From NCBI RefSeq assembly GCF_029227915.1, contig NC_079885.1, positions 11,397,001-11,461,000 of the forward strand: a stretch of DNA of 64,000 nt, read 5' to 3'. Below the pieces are notes generated by a model. The model saw only the letters and a list, made by a program, of their open reading frames with translations. It searched no databases and had not been told where the DNA came from. This DNA comes from Hydractinia symbiolongicarpus. Taxonomy: Eukaryota; Cnidaria; Hydrozoa; Anthoathecata; Hydractiniidae. Both the position numbers and the translations under genes were made by a program. This document shows positions 32,383-43,345 of the stretch, piece after piece; within the stretch, counting starts at the first letter, position 1; each line of letters begins with the position of its first letter.

Positions 32383-33400
32383 GACATACTAACTGACGAC
32401 ATACTAACTGGCGACATAATGACTGACGACATACTAACTGACGACATACTAACTGGCGACATACTAACTGACGACATACTAACTGGCGACATACTAACTG
32501 ACGACATACTAACTGGCGACATACTAACTGACGACATACTAACTGGCGACATACTAACTGACGACATACTAACTGACGAGATACTAACTGGCGACATACT
32601 AACTGACGACATACTAACTGACGACAGACTAACTGGCGACATACTAACTGACGACATACTAACTGGCGACATACTAACTGACGACATACTAACTGACGAG
32701 ATACTAACTGGCGACATACTAACTGACGACATACTAACTGACGACAGACTAACTGGCGACATACTAACTGACGACATACTAACTGGCGACATACTAACTG
32801 ACGACATACTAACTGGCGACATACTAACTGACGACATACTAACTGGCGACATACTAACTGACGACAGACTAACTGGCGACATACTAACTGACGACATACT
32901 AACTGGCGACATACTAACTGACGACATACTAACTGACGAGATACTAACTGGCGACATACTAACTGACGACATACTAACTGACGACAGACTAACTGGCGAC
33001 ATACTAACTGACGACATACTAACTGGCGACATACTAACTGACGACATACTAACTGGCGACATACTAACTGACGACATACTAACTGGCGACATACTAACTG
33101 ACGACATACTAACTGGCGACATACTAACTGACGACATACTAACTTGCGACATACTAACTGACGACATACTAACTGGCGACATACTAACTGGCGACATACT
33201 AACTGACGACATACTAACTGGCGACATACTAACTGACGACATACTAACTGACGACATACTAACTGACGACATACTAACTGGCGACATACTAACTGACGAC
33301 ATACTAAGTGACGACATACTAACTGGCGACATACTAACTGACGACATACTAACTGACGACATACTAACTGGCGACATACTAACTGACGACATATTAACTT
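32383..33400. repeat. 15-bp minisatellite, copy B (about 68 units, with higher-order repeats)
   Basis: About 1 kb of GACATACTAACTG(A/G)C. Units alternate between the A and G forms, with marker variants (GAG at the unit end, CAGACTAAC). The 120 bp at 32521-32640 recur exactly at 32641-32760, and 32641-32820 recur exactly at 32881-33060, showing recent block duplication. Because the unit length is a multiple of three, open frames of over 340 codons appear on both strands; these are artefacts and not genes. Confidence 0.95.
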
Positions 33401-34986
33401 TTAGCTCTGTTAATTAGCTATATCAGTGTACGTTAATGAATACATTTCCATAGTGGACAATGGCCTAAAACAAACAACTACTTTCGAGCTCTGGATAGGC
33501 ATCTACAAATCACGCCATTTTACAATTTTTTTAGCTTAATTTTTCTTTCTTGTTTTCTAAAGTAGTTTTTCTTACAAAGTATAGTGCCTTCGCAAGTCAA
33601 ACTATGTATTTGCCCAAAGGATAGCTTTGAACATTAGAACCGTATTAAAATTATAAAATCAGTGAAATGAATCGGTTTTAAAGGGGGCTGCAACAAAATA
33701 TTATCCATTAAGCGCTTAAGTTCTGGGAAAGCGAGATTGAGCGCTTAAGTTCTGGGAAAGCATACCGTACATCCAAGAGAAGCGCTTAAGTACAGATATA
33801 CGGTGTGTCACAAATCCAGTGGAGCGCTTAGATTGATGAGTTCTTCCCGACGTTGAAAGCATGCAGGTTGAACGATTAAGTGCATTTAAACTGTGCCGCA
33901 CATTCAGGTTGAGCCTCTCGGTACAAGTATACAGAAAGTCCAGTAAGGCGTTCGTTGCGATACAACGTTTCGGATATAATGTTATTTTCAATAAGTAACT
34001 TTCTCGCAGCCGAAAAAAAACAGGTTTGAATAATTTGACTAATAACTTCACAGTATTTATGAGGGGTACCAGGTCAAACACTATGTACAGGGAAGCCATG
34101 TAACAAATCCGTGTTACAGCAGTATGCCCTTTTATGTCTTTTTCCAAAAAAAAACAAGATTTGTTACGCTACAAAAATTTATTGTCGTAGCTACTAAACT
34201 GCATTTGACATAAGAAGTACAACCAACTGTGTTTGGCTACAAACAACTGAGTTATTCACTTTTTAGCTGGAGGTACCACAGCTTAGCTAGCCAGAACATA
34301 AGTTGCAGATCAGATTGCTAAGGATAAGACAAAAAGAAACAATAATAATGCTGGCTAGGATAGAGAACACTAAGGTAAATAAAAGCCTTAACAGAACAGC
34401 ATAAATACTGTCTCTAAGTAAGGATGAAAAATCTTAATACTTATACATGCCTAGACAACGTGATGATATACATATCTAAATGTGCAAAAACATATGAAAA
34501 ATAAATAATACAAAAATTGGTAGCTTTTAAAAGACAAAAAGTCAACAAAAGACACCTGAAAACCTAAACACTACAACATCCAAAAGGGCTGTGTTGTAAC
34601 CCTAACTCTGATCGTTTCATCTTCCTTCGTCAGCTTGGTTAGGGTCGTGAGTTGTTTATCGAAATCAAAGCTTTTTGTTTATTATGCACGAGCAATCACA
34701 GCATTTTTATAAAAATATATCATATTTGTTATTTGCAACTTCAAGAATTCGTTCGCGGTTAGCACGACCTGATTTTGTTCGACAAACAGACATAATACAG
34801 GTATTGTTATATAGAAACAGCAACCTTTTTTTTATTATAAAATATTTAGCATTAATATATTCTTTCTCAGTTTTACAAAGATAAAAATTTTAATCCTTTT
34901 TTAATGTGATCACACTTGTTTTAAATGTTGTGAAGAAGGTACATATAGTTTTATCCCACATTCCACCATCACGATTCACGAAAATA

Positions 34987-35698
34987 TTATATTACATTCT
35001 TTGATTCGCACCCGGATTTTCTGATAAGTTGATATACAACATGGACAGTATTGTATCCAACATGGGCTATGCAATTTTGTGGCAATTCATCTTCTGTGTT
35101 TCTTCTAAGCTCCTCAATTTCATATACATCACTTAAGTATTGTTTTAAAGTTTCAGTTGGAATGCTATATGGTGGTTGCTTGCGGAGAGACATATCATAT
35201 TCAAAACATTCTAACAATACTCGCCCTTGCGGCACCAATAACTTTGTCACTTGTGCAACATAACGTTGACGCTCCTCAGCAGCTGTTGATACCAAACCAC
35301 CAATATCCACACAATAATCGAAAAGTCCTCCAAGCATATCAACATCTGTGTAAAAGAAGTCACACTGATAAATTTTGAGCATTTCGTTGTGTGTGTAAAT
35401 CGTATAGCCATCTTTTGCGTCAACTGTGTAATCTAAAGATAAACGTTGGAAAAAGTAATTACAAGCTGCTTCGGAAAATTCAACTCCAACAACTGCTACT
35501 TTATGCTTATAAAGCCAAAACATATCAACTGTTGCACCGCACAAAGGAACCAAGACACGTTTTCCTTTTACAGTTCCTTGAACCATATCTTGAAAGTATT
35601 GTGTTACGTATGGACTCCCTTTGGGCATGTCCCAAGGAAGATCATTGTTCTTTCATCTTTTTTTCCCACATGGTGGTTGTCGCTTCTCTTGACTGCAT
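34987..35698 (-). pseudogene. TPMT-like methyltransferase, copy B, N-terminus frameshifted
   Basis: The frame is open from 35628 to 34987 and includes PYVTQYFQDM, VLVPLCGATVDMFWLY, VVGVEFSEAACNYFF, IYQCDFFYTDVDMLGG and QGRVLLECFEYD, a full SAM-binding core with the canonical VPLCG...VDM motif. Upstream, ATG 35698 starts the same N-terminus as copy A, but an A-run has seven instead of six A and the following Trp codon is TGA, so the first 20 or so codons are out of frame. A downstream in-frame ATG (MPKGSPYV) could start a protein lacking the conserved N-terminal W..W motif. It is less damaged than copy A; a shortened product is possible. Confidence 0.8.
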
Positions 35699-36090
35699 TT
35701 TCTCTACTAGCCTAAACAAGAAAAAGTTGTTTACATAAATTTAGCATATATAAATTATGATTCCGTTTTCTTAGAACAACTGCACCATTTTACAGCTTTG
35801 CCAGGCCACTATTCTAACTCTTCAATTGTATTTTTTCAATAACTAATTGCTTTTTAGCTTTTCTTACTCGTGATAATTGGCCTAAATTAAAGCACATGCG
35901 ATCGCAAAGGGGCATATAATCACAAATGGCAGTGTTATGGAAAAAAACATATTTTTCGGAAAAGAACGTAGAATGACATTTATTTAAACGTATCTTATGC
36001 AAAAGACGCAAATTCATGGCCTCTTGAGCTTCAGTAATAAAATATATTCGTAAGTTCTTTGCAGGAAAAATAAAAGATCTAGCCATAGTT

Positions 36091-36220
36091 TAATTGAATT
36101 TAATTTCGAATGTATGGCCAAGACCGATCACGTCGTTTTTTAAGTGTTTAAAGGGCGTACAAGGCATGGAAGCGCTCACATGTCAATTAGTTCTTGAACC
36201 GTACATGTTAAAACTGTTTG
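36091..36220. repeat. 130-bp direct repeat, left
   Basis: Starts TAATTGAATTTAATTTCG and ends AAACTGTTTG; over 90 percent identical by eye to 43217-43345. It lies immediately before the Gag start at 36238, as a terminal repeat would. Confidence 0.85.
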
Positions 36221-36237
36221 TCCACAATTCACTCAAA

Positions 36238-36850
36238 ATGACTGAGCAACAAGAAGCGTCAATGGAAACAAATAACGCTGAACCCGACATACTACAACAT
36301 CTAACAAACTACTTTGACCGTAAATTCCAAGAACAGAACGAAAATCTAGAACAGAGGCTTACCACTGGATCGAAAAAATTGGAAAAACGTCTTCTGGAGC
36401 AGCATAAGATGAGTAAAACCGAATTTAAATTCAGTGATAATATAATACAACATCAATTCAATAGCGATTTAATTTAAAGTTTAGAAATAATAAAACAACT
36501 AGTAAAAGATGGTTCGATTACAAGACGGAAAACCAGGCTTTGAACAAGAAAAGACGACCACGAGAAAGTCAACCTTCAAGCATGTTCCACGTCGGCCCCC
36601 ATACCAGTCTTCCTCATTCACACACCCTTCGCAGCATCAAAATTTTATCCCCTTCGGCTCACAATCTGCACCTCCGGGGAGGCCCATCTTCGGGCTATCT
36701 CAACAGCAACCAAGATTCGCGAGTCAATACCAGCGAAGTTACCAATAGCCACAACAGCGATCTCTGTGTTTTGGATGCGGAGAACAAGGAAATTGGCGAA
36801 AGGACTGCCCTGACCTCAAACAACCCTAAAGAAAAGGCAAAAGTTAAGTG
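36238..36850 (+). pseudogene. Gag-like protein of the tyrosine-recombinase retroelement
   Basis: ATG 36238 opens MTEQQEASMETNNAEPD and a Gln/Glu-rich coiled coil (FDRKFQEQNENLEQRL), then EFKFSDNIIQHQFNSDL and a stop at 36477. The frame continues after further stops through a Ser/Pro/Gln-rich region (36509-36748) and a CCHC zinc knuckle CFGCGEQGNWRKDCP at about 36768-36812. The zinc knuckle and coiled coil are typical of DIRS/Ngaro Gag. At least two stops interrupt it. Confidence 0.7.
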
Positions 36851-36889
36851 TGATACTGTTTCTACTGTATATAATTTTTTTGAATGCAA

Positions 36890-37330
36890 TAGGTCTTATT
36901 CGCGCCAAGCTAATCCTCCACATACCGTGAAGAGCAATCTCAGGCGGCGTCTACCTTACTGGGAGAACATAGGCACTAATAAAACTATTTTAGACCTTAT
37001 AAAATACAGATAAAAAAATCCCTTTTTCACCACCCCTAAAAAGCCTTCTTTCAAAAACAACTGTTCGGCTCTGGACAATGAAGATTTTGTAAATCAGGAA
37101 TTAAACGAGTTACTTAAAACCAGAAGAATAAAAGAGATGGCTACTGAGCCACACATGGTTAATCCACTGAGCGTTAATTCGTCCAAAAATAAGAAGAGAC
37201 TATTCTTGACCTGAGACACGTAAATAAACACGTGTACAAACAAAAACCACATTCGATGATTGAAAGATTTTTGGAGAATTTAGAAAAGGAAAATAATAGT
37301 GCCCCTATATCAAAGGTTTTAAAACACACG
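36890..37330 (+). pseudogene. N-terminal reverse transcriptase fragment of the same retroelement
   Basis: In changing frames I read VKSNLRRRLPYWENIG, ILDLIKYR, FVNQELNELLKTRRIKEM and MVNPLSVNSSKNKKR. After a one-base shift near 37203 the frame reads ILDLRHVNKHVYKQK. NPLSV...KKRLILDLR.VNKH is the finger region of DIRS-type reverse transcriptase. The catalytic palm (YXDD) and RNase H are not found before the recombinase starts, so a large internal deletion removed them. Confidence 0.65.
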
Positions 37331-37462
37331 CAGACCTGTAAAACTTCGGGCACACTGATGGCCCCATACTAGCCTTCGGCAGCGTTTTGGCCATTTTTAA
37401 CTGATTGAACAGGCGACTTCCAAAAATTTTAATAAAAACTTCAGGATCTTTGACAATCCCAA

Positions 37463-38309
37463 GTAATGCGTTACTCAAGGAGAGTGCAAAAAATCCGCCA
37501 TAGGTTCAAAGCATTTTAAAAGCAAAATAAGAGCTTTTAAACTGCAATTTACAGAAATCACATTCTACGCTATCCAGTATTTTCACAATTTGACAGGCTA
37601 CAATAACCCATGCGACCACACTTTACCAAAAAATATGCTCGAAGTCGCTAAACGTCTACTACAACATCAAACTCGCAAGAAAGACATAATTACGGTTGAA
37701 AATTTTCACGCATTACATAAACGACTTTTTAAAAGAGAAGCTGTTAACCTTTACAAACTTAGAACTTTTAATATCTTTCTCTTGAGATTCTGTGGCTTTC
37801 TTAGGTTTTCGGAAATTAGTAATCTGAAAAGACGTGACGTCAATTACAAAAATAGCTTTATGAAACTGTTCATAGCGAAAAGCAAAACAGATATCTACAG
37901 AGAAGGACACTGGGCTTACATCAGCGCTTGCGGAATTGGGATTTGCCTAGTATATAATTTAACTGGGTATATGAAGTATGTACCTACTGAGCCTGATTCC
38001 TATCTGTTTAGAGCGGTCACAGTTACATCAAACAACAAATTCGGAAGTTTTAGAAACATGAATCGCCCAATCAGCTACACAACAACAAGAGAAAATGCAC
38101 TCGATGCACTGGCATCAATCGGATTGGATAGGACAAGATTCGGACTCCGCAGCCTATGTGCTGGAGGAGCAACAGCAGCGGCAAATGTGGAAGTCCCAGA
38201 CCGTCTTTTTAAACAACATGGTAGATGGCGTTCGGAGACAGCCAAAGATGGTTATGTGGAGGACGACGTAGAGCATTTACTATATGTTACAAGGAATCTA
38301 GGCCTTTAA
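37463..38309 (+). pseudogene. tyrosine recombinase with lost HxxR motif
   Basis: The frame is open from about 37463 (no ATG; a TTG at 37590 is inside the domain) to the TAA at 38307. It matches the DIRS/Ngaro recombinase family. The first Arg is in LLRFCGFLRFSEISNLKRRDV, with SKTDIYREGHW following. The second active-site box reads FGLRSLCAGGATAAAN where the family has His and Arg (HxxR), so both residues are replaced, His by Arg and Arg by Cys. The later HGRW and the nucleophile Tyr in KDGYVEDD remain. The enzyme would be inactive. No frameshift occurs within the last 240 codons, so catalytic loss may have come before other decay. Confidence 0.85.
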
Positions 38310-38395
38310 AACACCTAACCCTAACTCTTTCGTACATAACTACACTACTAGTTGAAGTTCTTGAGTTTTCCCTATCGCAATCAATATAGAAAGTG

Positions 38396-38610
38396 TTGCG
38401 GAGAGGTTGCCAAGGCAAAGGCATTAAGCACGGCAAGAAAAGGGCAAAGGCAGGCAAGGAAATAGGAAGAGGAATCAGGAAGGCAGGGGTAGGCAAGGCA
38501 TGGGAGGCACAGGCAAGGACATAGTAGGCAGGCACCAGAAAAGGGATAGGAAGGGTAGGCAAAGAAAGGCACGGTCAGTGCTGGCAAGTCAATGGAACGG
38601 CAAGGCATGG
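38396..38610. repeat. GGCAAGG-rich degenerate minisatellite, unit 1
   Basis: Irregular repeats of AGGCAAGGCA/AGGCACAGGCAAGG on the plus strand, strongly purine-biased. Frames across it on both strands (for example Pro/Leu/Cys-rich ones on the minus strand) are repeat artefacts. Confidence 0.8.
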
Positions 38611-38989
38611 GTGCATGACTTTAATAGAAAATCTCCACCTTACAACTCAAAGATTGTGTATACTCAATATATCTAAGTTAAGTATCATATTAGTCCAGGA
38701 GTATAGAAAATATTGAGGTGCAAATATTTCAAATTCAATATCTCAAAAAAAGTCTCAAATTTATATCAAGTCAATACACAGTGAATCGTGTTAGCAGAAT
38801 TGTGTGCCATTACAAGTATTTTAACAATCGGTCATAACGACATATCATTTTTTGATAAATCTGAGATTAACTTGGTTCCAATGACAACAACATTAAAAAG
38901 TCAAGATATAGAAATAATCAGAGAAGTCCACAAAAAAGGCAATACTTTTACCTGATTGTTGTAGGTGCAAGATAATTATGTTTTTCCTA

Positions 38990-39057
38990 GCCCTGTCCAG
39001 GATTTGAACCTGGATCTCTCATTTGCATGAGTGTCATAGCCATTAGACCAACAGGGC
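38990..39057 (-). tRNA. tRNA-like sequence (probable pseudogene or SINE head)
   Basis: On the minus strand: a 7-bp acceptor stem GCCCTGT/ACAGGGC, a D-arm with GGTCTAATGGCTA, and a T-arm CCAGG TTCAAAT CCTGG, all well formed. The anticodon arm (CTCATGCAAATGAG) is too short for a 5-bp stem with a 7-base loop, and the variable region is only about 2 bases (68 nt in all). I therefore cannot assign an anticodon and regard it as a tRNA-like repeat. Confidence 0.5.
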
Positions 39058-40154
39058 ATGAATATATATATATATGTATATATATGAAAAACTTTACATG
39101 TGTATCTTATATATGCTCACATAGCCTTTTTTCTTACTAGGCAGGGGGACCTGGCGTTGATTATGTCTGGTTTAGTCACAAGTAACTATAACACCTGGCG
39201 CGATTTATACGTTTTGTAAACTGTGCCACACATTCATGTGGAGCGCTTTAGTACATGCAGTATATATATGATAAATTATGTGAAGCACACATAACAGTAA
39301 GATGTCTCAGGTTTAATATTTTTTAAATAATAACTTTTTTGCAAAAATACAGTTTATATGTTGTGCCCATCTTAGCGAATTTTTTCAAAATGTTTCTGGC
39401 AAAACTTAAAAAGTGAATTTCAATCCAGGGTGAGTGCTTAGTACAGGTATGTTGCACATCCATATAGGTTAAATACCATTTCAAACAAAAGATTAGCTTA
39501 AACTTCTGTTAAATAGAAACACAGGTAACAGCTTGTTGTTAACACAGGGCTGAGTGATTTGTACAGGTATACTGTTTCGCACATACGTTTCGGCACAATA
39601 CCCATTTCTAAAAAACTATCCTAACTTCAGTTCAAACAGACAGTTAACAACCTGTTCTTATCCTACACAGCTAAAACAATTTTATATACTTTGTGGAAAA
39701 TTTTGTAACATTTAAAAATAAAAATACAGTTTATAACCTGTTTTTACCTTCTCTAAGCAAAAAACCCCCACAATATTTAATGGAAAAAGTTTCTGTTAAA
39801 GATTAAAAATTAAACACGGCACTATGATTGAGTGTATTATCTCACTCACTGTGTAGTATATGTAGAGCTATAGCTAGCTATAGCCAGAAAATCTATTTAT
39901 TTGTAGCTAGCTAGTTTTATACTAGCCATTATGATATTGTTTGATCTCTTTTAATGCTATTAGCTAGCTAGCTCTTCAATTCAAGTAGCTCTAGCTAGCT
40001 ATTTAAGTTCTATTATTATTCCAGCTCAGTCAGTAGTTTTATGCTAGCTAGCCTTAGGTGTGAGTGAGAATAAGAAAGGGTTCATTACATACCCTTTCTT
40101 TCTTCGCTTTCTTGAACATAACAAGCCCTTCCGTCAGTTGCGATATGGCTTAGA

Positions 40155-40343
40155 TTGAGTTTGAGGCGCTATGTGTCCGAGAAAATGTCATGTGATGTTA
40201 GTAAAAGTGATTTATGTTACACGTACCTACAAAGTGTAGGCAGATTTAACCTAAACTGGAAACGGCACCATTTACGCTTGGTACCATATTTAAAAAACAA
40301 CAAAAACTCCATCGCCGTGCTAAAAACATGTTGTCTCGCTCAC
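40155..40343 (+). other. open stretch repeated in both duplication units (unit 1)
   Basis: Sixty-three codons, with RRYVSEKMSCDVSKSDLC and KRHHLRLVPYLKNNKNS, also found at 42762-43058 with a longer open tail. I recognise no family and no splice structure is obvious. Conservation is no higher than in flanking DNA, so it may be chance. Confidence 0.2.
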
Positions 40344-40565
40344 TAGAAAAATGTGCTTAAAAATGACCATATGAAATCGCTGGGAGACTGGGCCCCAAAA
40401 CGACGGATTTTTGATATTTTTGATGTATAGGGGGACGGGGCGCGGAAATCGTATAGAAATCCTATATACTCTCCACCGTGCTTACTTTTTCTTTTATATT
40501 TGGCTTATTTAATGAGGAAATGGGCTCCGCTTCTCTCCGCAAAAATAAGAAAACTAGTATAGAAA

Positions 40566-40930
40566 GTGTTGCGGAGAGGTTGCCAAGGCAAAGGCATTAA
40601 GCACGGCAAAGGCACGGCAAAGGCAGCCAAGGAAAGAGGAAGAGGAATCAGCAAGGCAGGGGTAGGCAAGGCATGGGGAGGCACAGGCAAGGGCATAGTA
40701 GGCAGGCACCAGAAAAGGCATGGGAAGGGTAGGCAAAGGCATTAAGCATGGCAAGAAAAGGGCACGGCAATGCACGGCAAAGCAGGCAAGGAAACAGGAA
40801 GAGGAATCAGCAAGGCAGGGGTAGGCAAGGCATGGGACGCACAGGCAAGGCCATAGAAGGCAGGCAACAGAAAAGGCATAGGAAGGGTAGGCAATGGCAA
40901 GGGGACGGCAAGGCACGGGCAGGCACGTTA
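40566..40930. repeat. GGCAAGG-rich degenerate minisatellite, unit 2
   Basis: Same family as 38396-38610 but internally doubled: the block starting GCATTAAGCA(C/T)GGCAAG occurs twice, at about 40593 and 40738. Confidence 0.8.
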
Positions 40931-41081
40931 ATAGAAACTCTCTCCCCCTACAACTCAAAGATATACTCAATGTAAAGTATTACATTTATATAAGGTCAAT
41001 ATACAGTGAATCATCTTAGCAGAATTATGTGCCAATATAATACAACCTGGTTGTTGTAGGTGCAAGATAATTGTTTTTCAT

Positions 41082-41149
41082 GCCCTGTCCAGGATTCGAA
41101 CCTGGATCTCTCGTTTGCAAGAGTGTCATAGCCATTAGACCAACAGGGC
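41082..41149 (-). tRNA. tRNA-like sequence, second copy
   Basis: As 38990-39057, but with TTCGAAT in the T loop (the canonical TTCGA) and the anticodon region CTCTTGCAAACGAGAG. It is the copy closest to a real tRNA, yet it still has the same short anticodon arm, so the defect is shared and not a random loss. Confidence 0.5.
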
Positions 41150-41486
41150 GTAATAATGTTTATATCTTTTTACCTTGTATAACACGTATTGGTGAAAATA
41201 TAGCAGCCATTGAATCCTGTGAAGAGGAGTTGCTGCCAAGCCAAGCAGTGTTTGACCAACTTGCAGATCTTAAGTGTGAAATAGGATGAATTTGTGAACT
41301 TGCTGAAATCCATACAGATCCAAATTCTAAAACTATCATTTTTTCATAAATCTGAGATTAAAAGTTAACTTGGTTCCAATGACAACAACATTAAAAAGTC
41401 AAGATATAGAAATAATCAGAGAAGTCCATGAAAAAGGCAATACTTTACCTGATTGTTGTAGGTGCAAGATAATTATGTTTTTCCTA

Positions 41487-41554
41487 GCCCTGTCCAGGAT
41501 TTGAACCTGGATCTCTCATTTGCATGAGTGTCATAGCCATTAGACCAACAGGGC
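41487..41554 (-). tRNA. tRNA-like sequence, third copy
   Basis: Appears identical to 38990-39057, directly followed on the plus strand by the (AT)n array, meaning its 5' flank is the microsatellite. Confidence 0.5.
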
Positions 41555-41555
41555 A

Positions 41556-41883
<328 letters not shown>

Positions 41884-42761
41884 TACATGCAGTATATATG
41901 ATAAATTATGTGAAGCACACATAACAGTAAGATGTCTCAGGTGTAATATATTTTTTAAATAATAACTTTTTTGCAAAAATACAGTTTATATGTTGTGCCC
42001 ATCCTAGCGAATTTTTTCAAAATGTTTCTGGCAAAACTTAAAAAGTGAATTTCAATCCAGGGTGAGTGCTTAGTACAGGTATGTTGCACATCCATATAGG
42101 TTTAATACCATTTCAAACAAAAGATTAGCTTAAACTTCTGTTAAATAGAAACACAGGTAACAGCTTGTTGTTAACACAGTGCTGAGTGATTTGTACAGGT
42201 ATACTGTTTCGCACATACGTTTCGGCAAAATACCCATTTCTAAAAAACTATCCTAACTTCATTTCTTATCCTACGCAGCTAAAACAATTTTACATACTTT
42301 GTGGAAAATTGTAACATTTAAAAATAAAAATACAGTTTATAACCTGATTTTAACATCTCTAAGCAAAAAAACCCCGCAATATTTAATGGAAAAAGTTTCT
42401 GATAAAGATTAAAAATTAAACACGGCACTATGATTGAGTGTATTATCTCACTCACTGTGTAGTATATGTAGAGCTATAGCTAGCTATAGCCAGAAAATCT
42501 ATTTCTTTGTAGCTAGCTAGTTTTATATACTAGCCATTATGATATTGTTTGATCTTTTTTATGCTATTAGCTAGCTAGCTCTTCAATTCAAGTAGCTCTA
42601 GCTAGCTATTTAAGTTCTATAATTATTCCAGCTCAGTCAGTAGTTTTATGCTAGCTAGCCTTAGGTGTGAGTGAGAATAAGAAAAGGTTCATTACATACC
42701 CTTTCTTTCTTCGCTTTCTTGAACATAACAAGCCCTTCCGTCAGTTGCGATATGGCTTAGA

Positions 42762-43061
42762 TTGAGATTGAGGCGCTATGTGTCCGAGAAAATGTCATGT
42801 GATGTTAGTAAAAGTGATTTATGTATCACATGGCTAAAAAGTGTAGGCAGATTTAACCTAAACTGGAAACGGCACCATTTACGCTTGGTACCATATTTAA
42901 AAAACAACAAAAACTCCATCGCCGTGCTAAAAACACGTTGTCTCGCTCAATCAGATACTTACGAAAATTTACCAACAAATGACCAGATAAAATTACTGGG
43001 CAACACTGATAAAATGGCAGAATTTTTTATAAATTTGATGTATAGGGACGAAATCGTATAG
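42762..43061 (+). other. open stretch repeated in both duplication units (unit 2)
   Basis: Ninety-nine codons, counterpart of 40155-40343, extended to LGNTDKMAEFFINLMYRDEIV. No recognised domain. Starts with a non-ATG codon in the displayed frame. Listed because it is the longest non-repetitive frame in the duplication. Confidence 0.22.
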
Positions 43062-43216
43062 AAATCCTATATACTCTCCACCATGCTTACTTTTCACTTA
43101 TATTTGGCTTATTTAATGAGGAAATGGGCTTCGCTACGCTCCGTGCGCTAGCGCGCACTCCGCTACTCTCCGCAATAATTAAGGTTATTTTCGGTTGAGC
43201 GCAGGGAATTAGAAAA

Positions 43217-43345
43217 TAATTGAATTTAATTTCGTATGTATGGCCAAGGCCGGTCACGTGATTTTTTAAGTGTCTAAGGGCGTACAAGGCATGGAAGCGC
43301 TCACATGTCAATTAGTTCTTGAACCGTACACGTTAAAACTGTTTG
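43217..43345. repeat. 130-bp direct repeat, right
   Basis: Same sequence as 36091-36220 in the same orientation. Preceded by the inverted GC-rich word GTGCGCTAGCGCGCAC (about 43142-43157), a palindromic feature not found at the left copy. Confidence 0.85.

Larger units (their letters stand above)
25622..36085. repeat. 10-kb direct duplication, copy B
   Basis: Direct copy of 13554-23708, separated from it by 1.9 kb of unrelated sequence. It differs by a greatly expanded minisatellite (32383-33400), absence of the 556-bp segment found in copy A, and many point changes. Its Ly6 exons are intact. The yeast-style recombinase retroelement begins about 5 bases after its right end. Confidence 0.93.
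38385..40557. repeat. second tandem duplication, unit 1 (about 2.2 kb)
   Basis: Begins TATAGAAAGTGTTGCGGAG and is repeated from 40558. It contains a GGCAAGG-rich minisatellite, one tRNA-like sequence (38990-39057), a TAGCTAGC-rich stretch and the open stretch 40155-40343. Confidence 0.85.

Noticed and set aside
20761-33400. CRISPR-like array
   Set aside because: Units are contiguous without spacers, the context is animal DNA, and there are no cas genes.
32358-33417. Open frames of about 345 codons on both strands (MSPVSMSSVSM-type and ILTGDILTDD-type)
   Set aside because: They are produced by a 15-bp tandem repeat whose length is a multiple of three and which lacks stops. The short array in copy A gives no such protein.
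33716-34147. 143-codon minus-strand frame in copy B
   Set aside because: It is not open in copy A, starts without a good ATG context and overlaps the recurrent GCGCTT...TACAGGTATAC motif region.
38381-40975. Pro/Leu/Cys-rich and Gly/Lys/Gln-rich frames
   Set aside because: Translation of the GGCAAGG degenerate minisatellite on either strand, with no domain and no start context.
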